From Chrysoperla carnea (taxonomy: Eukaryota > Arthropoda > Insecta > Neuroptera > Chrysopidae), in assembly GCF_905475395.1 (NCBI RefSeq), contig NC_058341.1, positions 66,533,501 through 66,597,500 on the forward strand: DNA of 64,000 nucleotides, given 5' to 3'. Shown here piece by piece: positions 29,248 through 40,738 of this stretch. The position numbers were made by a program, and so were the translations under genes. The notes beneath the pieces were generated by a model. That model saw only the letters and a list, made by a program, of their open reading frames with translations, was not told the origin of the DNA and made no database searches. Each line of letters begins with the position of its first letter. The first letter of the stretch is position 1.

Positions 29248-29552
29248 CTACCGGAGCCTAAGTGGCTGAGCGGTCTAAGGCTTTAGTCATAGACCGTTTG
29301 TCTACTCAGACTTAGGTTGCGAGTTCGAAGCCAGGCAGCGGCAGTGTGAACAATTATGATTAATGGGGGTGGTAGAATTGATCACATTGTCGTCGCTTAG
29401 ATAAGAACGTAGTAACCGACTCCACCCACATCAAAATGTAATTGTAAATATGTTTGTAATTAAATAAAAATAAAGATTAACAAATAATGATGTAGGTGGC
29501 CTCCGTTATAGGCGTATATGTCAGAGAAACGGAGGTTAAACCCCATTATTAT
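29248..29552 (+). mobile_element. tRNA-derived SINE, copy 1 (305 bp)
   Basis: The head is tRNA-like with A box TGGCTGAGCGG and B box GTTCGAAGCC separated by a long variable-arm-like stretch, pointing to a Leu- or Ser-type tRNA origin. The body includes ATTGATCACATTGTCGTCGC and CCGACTCCACCCACATCA. The tail is an ATT repeat. A likely target duplication TATATTGC lies at 29240-29247 and 29553-29560. A second copy is at 58436-58741. Confidence 0.88.
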
Positions 29553-30176
29553 TATATTGCATGCATTAACTTTAGAGTATACATAGACTAAGCATCGCCT
29601 ATCTTTCCATAGAGTGAGAAGCGTGCCAACATCTGAGGTAATTACTTAGGACAGCTAGGGAAATTTATCAAAAGAATATAAGATCATTTATCAAAAAAAT
29701 ATACATTGAATATAGGGACATTAATCAAAAAAATATACATTGAATATTAAATTTTCTATCAAATGTTTTACATAAAACATCGTGATTTCACTGAACTTTT
29801 TCGCTTTTTGACTTAAAAAAATACTTATGACGTATCACTTTATATTTTTTCTTACCAATCTACAGTGGATTAGACCTAAGCAAAATCGATTAAAATTCAG
29901 TCTATGTAATGTAACGTCAATGATTGCCTAACTAACACTAAATAAAATGTTCTATTTTTTTTTTATAAATTGTTAAATAAACAAATTAAGCCGATGCCTG
30001 ATTTAAGTAAAACAATTTTTTCCGAATTCCAGACAAAATTTTGCATTAAGTCAATTTTTTTCCGAATTCCAGACAAAATTTTGCATTAAATCAATTTTTT
30101 CCAGATTTTTCCAACTCTGACTAAACAATTTTAATTATGATCCTGCGATACCGGACTAGCAAGAAGAAAATTCAGA
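29553..30176. other. Intergenic, no gene recognised
   Basis: AT-rich. A short direct repeat of TTTTTTCCGAATTCCAGACA occurs near 30016 and 30057. Nothing else is assignable. Confidence 0.4.
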
Positions 30177-31255
30177 TACTGGAGTAAATCTAAGCAAAAA
30201 AAGGCTGTTTTATGGATTAAAAGTTCGAGCAGCGAAACTTTGCGGTTTTTCTTTTCACATCAAAATAAGTATTTTTTGAAATTTTTTACTTTCCCGGAGT
30301 GGTGCAACATGTTTAAAAAACAAAATGGCGTCAAAAATGGAATTTTTTTCAGAAATTTTATCATTTTTATTTTATATTCGCAAAAGGGGACATCGGTGGA
30401 TATCCAAGTTTGGTAGGTTTGTAGTCAATGTTAAGAACTACTCCTCATATTTTTTTGGAGGGGTTTCGTCCCTTCCCCTCCCAGTTATATATATATGTAT
30501 ACATACATATGGTAAAACAGCTCATTTGACTGTACCTTGAAAAATATTTGATTGATTTTAATGAAACTTATATCAATAGTAGGTTTCATTACTTACAACT
30601 TTCGGTTAAAATTTTAGCGAAATCCGTTACATAGTTCGGCCAAAATTTCCAATTTAGTAAATTGTTTAAAATGGCTGCCATTTTATGCCATTTTGTCCTA
30701 CGAGGTTAAATTCTTTTTTAAATTGTAGCATTTTTTATTATCTTTCGATTTTATTATAAATGGCTTACCCGTAAAATGACTCCTTGATCCATATTTTTGC
30801 GAAAAACGGAAAATTTAACACTTTCTGGAAATAATTGTTTGGGGGGTGTATGGACTGGCTTTGGGGGGGTGTTTTTTGCTTTGGCTTCAGAAAACTATTT
30901 TTAAAAGAGGTCTATATGGTTTAAAGCAAAATTTTTAAGTTTTAACCCCCGCGCTATTAGGGGGAAGGGGTGTATGGAATAAATGTATCTTAAATGATTT
31001 TAAAAAGAGGTCAAAATAGTTTAAAATGCTAAAGTATCCCAAAACTTTAGATGTTTTTATTAATATAGCCCTTTTTACAACATCCACCCCTCCCCGTCCC
31101 GCTTTCATATTTTTGTAAATTAAAAATTTTTATGACGCATAAAGGGGTTTTTGGGGTCGCTGATCTCAAAAAATACTTATTTTGATGAGAAAAGAAAAAC
31201 CCCAAAGTTTCGCTGCTCGAACTTTTAATCCATACACAAGGCGTAATTTCACTCT
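30177..31255. mobile_element. Inverted-repeat element, about 1.07 kb
   Basis: The left TIR core near 30211 (TATGGATTAAAAGTTCGAGC, then AGCGAAACTTTG) is matched in reverse near 31165-31240. The subterminal CAAAATAAGTATTTTTTGAA and its complement are also present. A shortened palindromic relative is at 46136-46410. The interior is low-complexity with C/G runs and carries no transposase. Confidence 0.65.
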
Positions 31256-31432
31256 ACTAAAATTCCACTTGTAATTTGTTTATTTAAAATTCTGTCAGTC
31301 AAACCACTTAAAAAATGACCGTTTAAATGAGCTTTATGATAGAAAGAAATTATATATCGGAAAATGTTATCGAAAATGATTTGCTTATTTTGCTTTTTTG
31401 GCCAATTTCTTTTTTATAAAAAAACATTTTAT

Positions 31433-32082
31433 TTAAGGATGTACGAGCGCCAGGGCAATGTTGGATAAAAGGCTTGATTTTTTTTTAATATGTATCTAGT
31501 TGTACTAAGTGTAAATCAATCCTGAAAATTTTAGGGAGCTGTTGCCCGATTATTTAAATAAATAAATGACTTCAAAAGTAGGCATATTTAACATTGGTCT
31601 TTAGGCAAAACGGCAGATTGATTATATGTTTTCATAGATGTCTCCAAAACTAGTCCGTAGAAATAAAAAAATAAAAATAAAAAAACACCTTAACAAATAA
31701 TTTAAAACAAAAAAAATACGTTGTGCCCGATCAATTAAGGATGTATAAGCACGGAAGTGGGGACAAAAATTTTAAAAACATATTTTTTCAATTTTGATTG
31801 TGAATCATGTTGTAACTTGACAATATACAACGAAAAGTAAGAATAAAATTTTTCAATATCTGAAATAATTTTCGAAACATCGGAAATTGAAAATTTTGTT
31901 TAATTATTTAGCTTTCGATATTTCGAAAACCATGACAGGTATCAAAAAAAATTATTCATATTTTTCGTCTACATTAATGAAGCTATAATAAAATTCATCA
32001 TCAAAGCTGAAAATAAGGTACAAAAATTTTCCATTCTTCATTACCACAAGTCTAACTTGCCTTGGCGGTCGTACTACCTTAA
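31433..32082. mobile_element. TTAA-flanked inverted-repeat element (650 bp)
   Basis: Begins TTAAGGATGTACGAGCGCCA and ends with the near complement TGGCGGTCGTACTACCTTAA. A second TTAAGGATGTATAAGCAC start inside at 31735 suggests one element nested in or fused with another. The inner part forms a palindrome around AAATCGATATTTCG-like motifs. A relative with clearer ends is at 41463-42121. Confidence 0.6.
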
Positions 32083-33430
32083 GACGTTATAAAATGTATA
32101 TAAGATCAAAGTAGGTCGAGTATAAACAGAAAATTAGTAAATTCGCATTTTTATCGTCTATCGCTGCCGCTGTAGTCATCTCATTTAATAGGCATGTTTA
32201 CTAAATTTTTTTTAACACTTCAGGTGAAGAATTCTCAATGGTTGGTCAGAAGTTGGTTTTTTAAAATCTTTAGTGGTATGCAACATGAACGTTTAAAATT
32301 CCTAATTAAACAGAGAGGATGATTTAGTTTAGTTACTTCATTGACCGATATCACCATAGAGATTACATATAAGACTCTTTGCTAAAAGAAGATGGGAAAC
32401 AATCTTTGAATGCTTATAACGTCTTCGTTTTTCTATCAATTTTAATTTCTCTTTCAAATTTTGTTATGGAATTTTAAGTCTGGTTTTACATTTTTATGGG
32501 TATATGATATGGCAAATTCGACACCAGGCAACTACCGCATTGTGCATAAACTTTTTGTCCCGTACACACAAGTCAAGTTTTTCAAGTCAATAAGCCAAAA
32601 ACTAGATTCATATAGAAAAAAAACTCTTAATTTTTAAACTAGCAAGCCAGAAAAAAAAATCAATCCAGCGTTAATCCTGTTTACACGATATTTGTATTCC
32701 AAGCCAGTGTAATAAGAAATTTGTCTTGGTTTTCGAAACCAGTATAGTAAAAAAGAATAAATTATATTTTTAAATTATTGGCTTACCTACTCTCAAATCA
32801 CGTGCACATGTTACTCTAGTAAACGAGGATTAAACCTCTAAATTCTTTCCTATAGCTTCGATTTACCTGAAAATTTGATTGTAAGTAAATAAGTAAGACC
32901 TTAAGAAACAAAAGTTATATGGTGCCGAGGGGTGCATTTGATCAGGGGGTGTTAAGCACCCCTTCTAAGGTGTGGAAAAATGTATGTTGAAAATGACACC
33001 GGGAATCCATACAGTAATGAATTCTAAGCAAAAATGTCGTTTAAGTATATTTCGAAAAGTTAACACTATCCGAATTATTAGCGTTTGAAATTTGAAGTAT
33101 TTAACGTCAAATAACTGAAAAATTTGACGTTTTTTGAAAATGTTTACCTTACACTTTTTAAAGTACTATATAAAGAACTTTAAAATGAAAAAAAGTTTGA
33201 AGTAATTTGCACGAAAATTAACGGAATTATAGTGAAAAGAAAATTTATTGTACCTTTTTTTTTGTTTTATTCAGCACAAAAACTGATGAATTTACTACGG
33301 GAACTAAAATTAATGCTTACTACCACTATCCAATTTACTTTATGTAGGTACTGACAACATTTTCAAAAAGTTTTAACAGTTTAGGATATATAGTTTTCGA
33401 AATATTCCATTTTAAACAAATTTTTGATTA
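32083..33430. other. Intergenic with old repeat fragments, no gene
   Basis: Around 32215-32380, CTTCAGGTGAAGAATTCT and GATATCACCATA match sequence flanking the MITE at 46136-46410, giving an uninterrupted relative of that locus. Nothing coding is recognisable in the rest. Confidence 0.4.
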
Positions 33431-33460
33431 GCCCTATTAGCTCAGTTGGTTAAGGCGTGA
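33431..33460 (+). other. tRNA-like 5' fragment
   Basis: GCCCTATTAGCTCAGTTGGT followed by TAAGGCG resembles a tRNA acceptor 5' strand and D-arm. No T-arm follows at the proper distance, so this is a fragment or part of a repeat and not a working tRNA. Confidence 0.4.
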
Positions 33461-33608
33461 ATAGCACCACTAGACATATAACTTTTAATCTAGAGGATGA
33501 GAAAGCTTAATTTTCATCAAATTCAGTGCTATAGGTCAAAATTTAGAGTCATCAAGTCCACGTTTCAAATCAATACAACATAAAAAAAAAAACTTTTAAC
33601 AAAAAGAA

Positions 33609-34548
33609 AACCGACTTCAAAAGAAAATCTTTTCCAAACAAATTAATATGCACTAAAAAGTAAAAAAATAACGATAATATAATGCAGTTAAAATTATTGT
33701 TTTTTTTGGAGTCGGTTTCAGCCAAGGAAACAGCTCTGACAGAACAGTTTGCTACATTAGCTTGGCTGACACCGACTCCAAAAAAAACAATAATTTTAAC
33801 TGCATTATATTATAGTTATTTTTTTACTTCTTAGTGCATATTAATTTGTTTGGAAAAGATTTTCTTTTGAAGTCGGTTTTGTTTTTGTTAAGTTTTTTTT
33901 TTATTTCGTGATTTTTAGTGAATCTGAAGTACACTAATTTATTTTTCACTAAAAAAGAATTATCGAAGTCCGTTGACGTGATATTGAGTTATTTGTCCTC
34001 TTGTCGTACATGATGAATGCAAATTAAAGACTTTTATGGTTTTCTCATGAATGGCGTTGTCAGAACTAGACCAAAATGAAATGGGACCACACGGGAAGCA
34101 CCAGCTTTCAAATAGATAATCATCGAAATCGGTTGACGTGATATTGAGTTATTCGCCCTCTTGTCGTACATAATGAATGCATATTTAAGTTTATGGTTTT
34201 CTCTTGGATGACGTTGTCAGAACTAGACCAAAATGAAATGGGACCACAAGGGAAGCACCAGCTCTCAAATAAATAAAGAATCATCGAAATCGGTTGACGT
34301 GATATTGAGTTATTCGTCCTCTTGTCGTGCATAATGAATGCAAATTTAAGTCTTTTATGGTTTTCTCATGGATGCCGTTGTCAGATCTAGATCAAAATGA
34401 AATGGGACCACACGAGAAGCACCAGCTTTCAAATAGATAATCATCAAAATCGGTTCACCCAGTCAAAAGTTCTGAGGTAACAAACATTAAAAAAAAAAAA
34501 ATACAGTCGAATTGAGAACCTCCTTTTTTTGGTTTGAAGTCGGTTAAA
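33609..34548. mobile_element. Repeat bounded by AACCGACTTCAAA ends
   Basis: Starts AACCGACTTCAAAAG and ends TTTGAAGTCGGTTA, an inverted pair. The left third is a palindrome (33609-33890) with TTTTTTGGAGTCGGTTTCAG at its heart. The rest is a tandem array (33964-34444) and an AGGTTCTC-type tail. No coding capacity. Confidence 0.6.
33964..34444. repeat. Tandem repeat, about 157-bp unit, three copies
   Basis: Units begin near 33964, 34122 and 34281. Each contains GTTGACGTGATATTGAGTTA, TCCTCTTGTCGTACAT, TGTCAGAACTAGACCAAAAT and AAGCACCAGCT. Similarity between units looks above 85%. Confidence 0.85.
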
Positions 34549-35064
34549 AATAGAATTAATTCTAGTTAAAAATTTTTAATTGTTTATATAATACTATAAT
34601 AGTGCGTTAACTGACGATTTTTTATCACTGCTATAGTGAAATCATACTGGCTTGAATTTCAAATCTTCATGTAGACAAAACTGGCCTAACGCCAAGCCAG
34701 CAAAATGAATTAAGCCAGTGCAGTTCGATGAAAGATTGCTTTATTATATTCTGGCTCAAAATATTGGCCCCGTGTGTTCAGTGGATGATGAATCCTGATT
34801 ATAGGAGCTGACTAAGAAAATTCTACAAAATCACTAGTATGTTTAATGTTTTAATTATATCAAGCACTACAATAATATTTAAAATAAAAAAACTGAGAAT
34901 AGTAAATTATTTTTATATTTTGATATTAATAAAATTATATATAACTCTTATAAAAACAAATAAATGATATTCTGACAAAAAATATAGAAAAGTGGTAAAG
35001 GTAAGTTAATAATATTTTTATGTTTATTTTAATTTTGTTTGATTCTATGAGTAAAGTTAGTGTA
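34549..35064. other. Intergenic, no gene recognised
   Basis: AT-rich. Repeated AAGCCAG motifs near 34690-34720 echo similar ones near 32575-32700, but no boundaries could be set. Confidence 0.35.
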
Positions 35065-35620
35065 GGAAATGAAGCATTTAAAGTTGCAATTCTAAAGAAC
35101 AATATGATTTTTTAGGGGACCAAGCTCAAAATGTTCGTATGAATGTGTAGAACAAAGTCATATCGATTAAAAAGTGTGCTTTTACTATTAAATTAGAAGT
35201 TCATTCAAAGTAATTCAAGATATTAAGTAATTAAATAATTGGATCTTATAAGGCTATTCTAAGCATTTTTGTACAATAATCATTAGTTTCCACAATATCA
35301 AAATCAGTTTTTTTTTTTTTTTTTTTTTTTATCACTCGTATCGCAAAAACCGTGAGTTTTTGGGAAAAAATGTCACAAGTTAAAAAATGGATAGCCTAAA
35401 ATGATCCAATGGCTTTTTGCTTAATCATTTTTCAGCAGAAGCTTGGACGAACATCTAAGCGTGCGCACGAAGTCATGGTAAAACCACATTTTGCGTTTCT
35501 AATCAACATGACTTTGTTCTACACACTTATACGAATATTTTTAGCTGGGTCCTACAGAAAATATTGTTGTTCTTGAAAATTGAAACATTTTGGTCTTTAT
35601 CCGGCTTCATTTCTTAGATA
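35065..35620. mobile_element. Inverted-repeat element, about 555 bp
   Basis: Left arm (35065-35185): AAATGAAGCATTTAAAG, AAGAACAATAT and GTGTAGAACAAAGTCATAT. Right arm (35490-35620) in reverse: CATGACTTTGTTCTACACAC, AATATTGTTGTTCTTGAAAA and GGCTTCATTTCTT. A poly-T run of about 20 lies between them. No coding capacity. Confidence 0.7.
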
Positions 35621-35939
35621 AACACGTACCTGAATAGAATCGTAATATATGATCCATAGTCATTCGATTTTTAGAGCACAGACAAATCGTAAATTATTAT
35701 TTCCCTTCATAGATAAATAAGTTCAGGTTTTTCTGCTTGATGGCATTTTAGAATCTTTACGTCAATGATTACAGTATACAAATTTCAAAACATAATTTAT
35801 TTTAAATTTCGCAGCTGTCACCATTTTGGAGCTAAACAGAAGAACCTAAGTCCATTTTTTTTTTACCTAAGTCCATTTTTTTTTTTTAAATTTTTAATTT
35901 GCTTCAAATCGATAGAGAACATAAAAATATATCTAAAAC

Positions 35940-36872
35940 AAGTGAAAACATTCATTTGGCTGAGTTAATTGTTGAAATACCATGTATAGACAGTGTTGAT
36001 TACACAATCGTTTGTTTTGTTACGTCATGTAAGTAAAGAAAGATAGCCATTCTTACACACAAAGTAATAAGAGTATCTTCTTTCTCCCTCCCTTAGTGGT
36101 TATAGTTATGCTTCACGAGTAAACAGTGATGTTTACGAAAAAATGTTTCAAACAAAAAAAAAATTAACAAGTTGTTTATTTTTTTTCAACATTTTCTACA
36201 TTTAAACTTTTATTCTATCTCTAACGGTTTACAAGATGGGATCCAAGACCTAATTGACCTATATTGCTAATTTACGAACTCAGCCTTACTTTTTACGTCC
36301 TAAACACACTATAAAAAATTTAACTTAGATTTTACGCTTTTGCGGTTGTCTATCTGTCATCGCGATAACTCAAAAACGGAAATAGATATGAAGCTAAAAT
36401 TTTTATAGCGTACTCAGGACGTAAAAAGTGAGTTTGTAAATGAGAAACATAGATCAATTGGGTCTTAAGGGTCCATAATATACATCTTGTAAACCGTTAG
36501 AGGTAGAACAAAAGTTTAAAGCAAAAAATGTTCCCTATAAAAAAATAAACAACTTTTGTTTGAAATATTTTTTTGTAAATGTCACTGCTTACTCGTGAGA
36601 GGGTAAATTAGGACAAAACTTTGGTGTCCATTTTCTCCAAAACTATAAAAGATAGGAAGTTGGAAATTTGCAGGAATCTTCAACTAGTGCTCTTGTGAAA
36701 TATTCTCGAAAAACGCAAAAAAAATTATAGAATATTTTCAAAAACCAAATAATTGTGTTGATTTTTTAAACTCTTCTAATTTATAAAAAAAAATAACGCA
36801 GGCACTGATATTCAACGCTTTCTATACATTATATTTCAACAATTAACTCAGGCAATTTTTTGTTTTCACTTG
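35940..36872. repeat. DR1 copy 4: two copies head to head
   Basis: The plus half (35940 to about 36350) starts AAGTGAAAACATTCATTTGG; near 36350-36360 the sequence flips into a minus-oriented copy ending GTTTTCACTTGTC at 36872. The right half carries the TTTGGTGTCCATTTTCTCC interior of copy 3. The hairpin ends are missing at the junction. Confidence 0.75.
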
Positions 36873-36941
36873 TCAAGTTTATCATTTGATTAAATTGGAT
36901 ATAAAAAATTTTATCCTAAATACTTTATTATTATATTATAC

Positions 36942-37612
36942 AGAACCAAAGTATTACGGGAAAATTTGTTTACACAAAAGTTTACCATAATTTCAAACAG
37001 CTGTATGTCTGCGAAAAATCATTGAATTTTGAATCACAATAGCTCGTTTGAAAACTTGTACTTGCTAGTTTCTAGGAATCTATTACTCAAAAATTTTTAT
37101 CACCCCTTGCCGCTTTGCATGGAGTGTTGAAAGAGTGAGAAATGTTATCCCTATACATTTTATATGAAGTTTAGAAGCGTACCAAAATTTCCCTTGTGGA
37201 AATAAATCTGTTCTGGAAATCTTTTGAAATTCAAAAAAAAAAAATGTGTTGCAAAACTATCTCTATAATATAGTAGCATATTTCTTCCGAAAGAGTCTCA
37301 CTCAACCTATTACCATTTTATGGTAATTTACCATTTTCTGTCATTAAATCATTAAATGATTGATTAATAATTTATTTAATGTTTTCAGAATTTTTCTGAC
37401 TTTTTCAGAGATATTTTTACTTCAAATATTCTTTTTCTGAATTTCAAAAGAGTTCCAGAATAGATTTATTTCCACAAGGGTTTAACTAGAAAGTACAAGT
37501 TTTCAAACGAGCTATTTGAAATTCAAGGATTTTTCGCAGAGATACAGCTGTTTGAAATTATGGTAAAATTTTGGGTTAAAAAATTTTCGCTTAATACTTT
37601 AGTTCTGTATAT
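36942..37612. mobile_element. Inverted-repeat element split by a MITE
   Basis: The left arm starts ACAGAACCAAAGTATTA and includes TTTCAAACAGCTGTATGTCT and CTCGTTTGAAAACTTGTACT. The right arm (37485-37612) gives the complements in reverse and ends AATACTTTAGTTCTGTA. The 290-bp MITE at 37191-37480 lies between the arms. It ends about 35 bp from the stop of the MATH-BTB gene and may supply its 3' end. Confidence 0.7.
37191..37480. mobile_element. MITE (CCCTTGTGGAAATAAATC family), intact ends
   Basis: CCCTTGTGGAAATAAATCTG at the left and its near-perfect complement at the right (ATAGATTTATTTCCACAAGG plus G). TTT flanks both sides, too short to be a sure target duplication. The interior ATTTAATG.TTGATTAAT matches the copy split by copia. 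Confidence 0.85.
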
Positions 37613-37646
37613 TATGTTAAAAGGCTACCTTTTCTTAATTTTGTTC

Positions 37647-38705
37647 TTATCTAGTTGGTAATCCAATCAGAGACATTTTTGAACATAAAATTTGTTCGCA
37701 TACATCGATAATTAAATGCGAATGTGTTTCTTTCACTTTTTTCCATTCCATAGTAGTCATTACATTTGGATTGTTTTTAATAAAATCAATAGCCTGAGCT
37801 TTTAATTGATTAGCTCCATGAAGATCCGCTAATACTAAAATTTCCATTACATTCTCAGTTGATAAATTTGCAGCTAATTCTTTCTCGCATAATTTTTTTA
37901 ATCTTTCTTGTGCATATTTATCAGCTGCCGCAAAAAGTTCACCAGCCATGGTTTGTAAATTATCTACCTTTCCCGTATATATAAATTTCAATAGTTCATG
38001 TAATATTTCATAATCAATATCGGTTATATTTACACGATTAAGCTTGCGTTCTTCCATTTCATGTTCAAACATTGCAGCGAATACAGGACTCCGAGCTGCC
38101 AGAATGGTTTTATGTACTTGAAATTCCTTGCCATCAGCAACGGATAAAATGACATCGTAAAATTTTTTTGTTTCAAATAGAATTTCATAATCATCAATCA
38201 ATCGACATTCTGGCACTTGAATGATACTTTCTATAACATCACCTTTAACTATTTCTATTACACTTATTTGACAAAATATTTTGAGTTTATCATCACAAAG
38301 TAATCCATTCTTCTGAATAAAAATTTCTTTCAATTCGAACCAATCGTTACGTACTGATGATTCTTTTCTAAAAACCTGTGGATAATTATCTTTTTTCAAT
38401 TCAGTTATAAATTTTTCTTCACCTTTATCATTTACAACTGAAAATTTATATTTCGCTGATACTTCAATTTTATCACTTGAAACTAGTTTTAAATATAATA
38501 TCAGAAACAACTTATTGGAAACATAGCCTGCAGTTAGTCTAAGACACCATGCTAAATTATTAGTTTTCCCATCAGTAAATATGGGAGATTCTAACACTTC
38601 CCTAAGGTCTCGATTATATTGTAAACCAAGATTAAAATTTTTTATAGTCCATAGGTAAGAACATTTATTAATCTTTATGCTCGTAGTAATAGCTGTTTGA
38701 TCCAT
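37647..38705 (-). CDS. MATH-BTB protein (SPOP/TDPOZ-like)
   Basis: A 352-residue single-exon frame from the ATG at 38705 (MDQTAITTSIKINKCSYLWT). Residues about 14-150 form a MATH (TRAF-like) domain and 182-290 a BTB/POZ domain, with VHKTILAARSPVFAAMF typical of the dimer interface. A short BACK-like helical tail runs to 345. Known relatives recruit substrates through MATH to a Cullin-3 ubiquitin ligase bound through BTB. Length and order match SPOP/TDPOZ proteins, but the nuclear-localisation tail of SPOP is not seen. The absence of introns is common for expanded insect TDPOZ genes and may mean a retrocopy. No lesions are seen. Repeats abut both sides, so its regulation is unclear. Confidence 0.9.
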   Translation of the reverse strand: MDQTAITTSIKINKCSYLWTIKNFNLGLQYNRDLREVLESPIFTDGKTNNLAWCLRLTAGYVSNKLFLILYLKLVSSDKIEVSAKYKFSVVNDKGEEKFITELKKDNYPQVFRKESSVRNDWFELKEIFIQKNGLLCDDKLKIFCQISVIEIVKGDVIESIIQVPECRLIDDYEILFETKKFYDVILSVADGKEFQVHKTILAARSPVFAAMFEHEMEERKLNRVNITDIDYEILHELLKFIYTGKVDNLQTMAGELFAAADKYAQERLKKLCEKELAANLSTENVMEILVLADLHGANQLKAQAIDFIKNNPNVMTTMEWKKVKETHSHLIIDVCEQILCSKMSLIGLPTR

Positions 38706-38919
38706 TTTTTAGTTTATCATACGATGATGCGCTAGTTCACTACCCCCGCAAATAGTGTTGTAGATATATTATCAGTTCTAAAAAAAGTTATGATTGAAGG
38801 TCGTAAAACTACGATTATCATGATTTTATGTATAGATTAAATTTTTTTATGGTACATACCTCTTCGATATCACTATTCACTTTTTGTAATCACAAAAACG
38901 AAAAAAGTGGGAAGTTAAC
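38706..38919. other. Upstream region of the MATH-BTB gene
   Basis: 214 bp between the start codon and a palindromic mariner derivative. It should contain the promoter, but no convincing TATA box or initiator can be assigned. Confidence 0.3.
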
Positions 38920-39432
38920 AGGTTGGCTGATAAGTCCCCGGTCTGACACATAAATGGCGTCGCTAGTATTAAATGCATATTATTTTTATATAGTACCAAC
39001 CTTCAAATGATTCGTGTCAAATTTGACGTCTGTAAGTCAATTAGTTTGTGAGATAGAGCGTCTTTTGTGAAGCAACTTTTGTTATTGTGAAAAAAATGGA
39101 AAAAATGGAATTTCGTGTTTTGATAAAATACTGTTTTCTGAAGGGAAAAAATACAGAGTCCGGAAACTCATTATCAAGCCAAGTTTTTGCTTCCACTGTA
39201 TTTTTTCCCTTCAGAAAACAGTATTTTATCAAAACACGAAATTCCTTTTTTTCCATTTTTTTCACAATAACAAAAGTTGCTTCACAAAAGACGCTCTATC
39301 TCACAAACTAATTGACTTACAGACGTCAAATTTGACACGAATCATTTGAAGGTTGGTACTATATAAAAATAATATGCATTTAATACTAGCGACGCCATTT
39401 ATGTGTCAGACCGGGGACTTATCAGCCAACCT
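38920..39432. mobile_element. Palindromic mariner derivative (two 5' ends head to head)
   Basis: Both ends are AGGTTGGCTGATAAGTCCCC, a mariner-type terminus. The arms (38920-39150 and 39207-39432) are near-perfect inverted copies of the terminal repeat, leader and first codons of a mariner transposase (FRVLIKYCFLKGKNT). The minus strand runs slightly further (VEAKTWLDNEFPDS), which is the normal continuation. Only about 35 codons remain, so no transposase can be made. Confidence 0.85.
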
Positions 39433-40199
39433 ATTATAGCCTTTTTAACTTGATGCGTGTGTCAATGTGTGTATTGTTATAGAGTAGGAATAGTATTTAA
39501 TCATACAAGACTATGATGCACAATATAAAGAACTGGGCATGCCTCTAAAACTTATGAATGCGGTTATCTTAAGTTAGCAGAGAGAAATCAATTTTTTTTA
39601 GTTTATGAAGTAAACAAATAAATCCAACTTTAAAGCTTAGATTTTATTAATCGAATGAATATTTATACAAATTATGTTGTTATGGTAAATGCAACGTCAC
39701 AGCCTTCCTCGTCCCATTAATTACTTGAATAATTAATAGCCAACGGAAAGATGCGTCCGTTACAAGTTAAATTCAGTTTTTGGAATTTTTTCTTCAATTT
39801 TCGATCAAAATTGAAGAACAAATGATTTAACTAAAAAATTGATAAGAAATTAATTTTCCGCCCGTAATTTAACCATTTACTCTAGTCTTTCGTTCTACAA
39901 TCATTACTCTTGTGAGAAAAACTCGCGTGCAAGCGCCAAGAGCGAAATTTAAAACTTTGTTTACAAGTTTACAATGTGTTTTTAGGTTACATATGTTTAT
40001 TTGTGAAAATACATTAATTCGTTTGAAATAATAGTACCTATATATTAAATTTAATTACTTATTAAACTTTCTTGATAGATAATGTCACTTATAAAATATA
40101 TAATAGATAATGTCACTTATAAAATAATAATTATAATATCTAAATCTTCAAAAGCCTACTAATGGAAAGGCTTTCCATTATAGCCTACTCAAGTTGGCT
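39433..40199. other. Intergenic, no gene recognised
   Basis: AT-rich. A tandem pair of GATAATGTCACTTATAAAAT near 40079 and 40107 and a hairpin at about 40160-40182 (TAATGGAAAGGCTTTCCATTA-type) are the only structures noticed. Confidence 0.4.
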
Positions 40200-40738
40200 A
40201 TATATGGAAAACTTTTTTATTATAAGGTTATAAAAAAAAAGTTATTCTTTATAAAAATCTCTGCTTTCGAAAATATTAACATTCAGTTATTCATTTTTGA
40301 CATAATGCAAATGTACAGGGTGACACAAATTGAAAAAATTCGATAATAATATTTATGGTTATTTTAATATGTAGCCCATTTCGAACAGATAATAAAGGAA
40401 ACGATTCAAGAAATTGTTTCCAAGTTATGTTGTAGTATATTTAAAGAATTTTGTAAAAAAACAATAAAATGTATCATACGCGAAGGTGGATACGTTGAGG
40501 CAAAAACGAACTGAAGATAACTGTTTAGGAATGAATTGTTAAGTATGGGAATGTTTGACCACTTCAATTTTAAATTAAATTTTGCAAATTTTACGTATAA
40601 AACACGTTCAAGAAATCACTCCCGAAATATGTAAAAGTGTGTATTTAAAGAATTTTGTAAACAAAATTACACTGTATCCCTTATTATTTGTTCTAAATGA
40701 TCTTTTAAATTTTAGGCATCCTGTAATTTAAAACAAGC

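Noticed and set aside
33431-33460. A genuine tRNA gene
   Set aside because: Only the acceptor 5' strand and D-arm are present; no T-arm at the proper distance.
39041-39311. Two overlapping 74-codon frames on opposite strands encoding nearly the same peptide
   Set aside because: Explained by the palindromic mariner arms; each is a truncated transposase start and not a gene.
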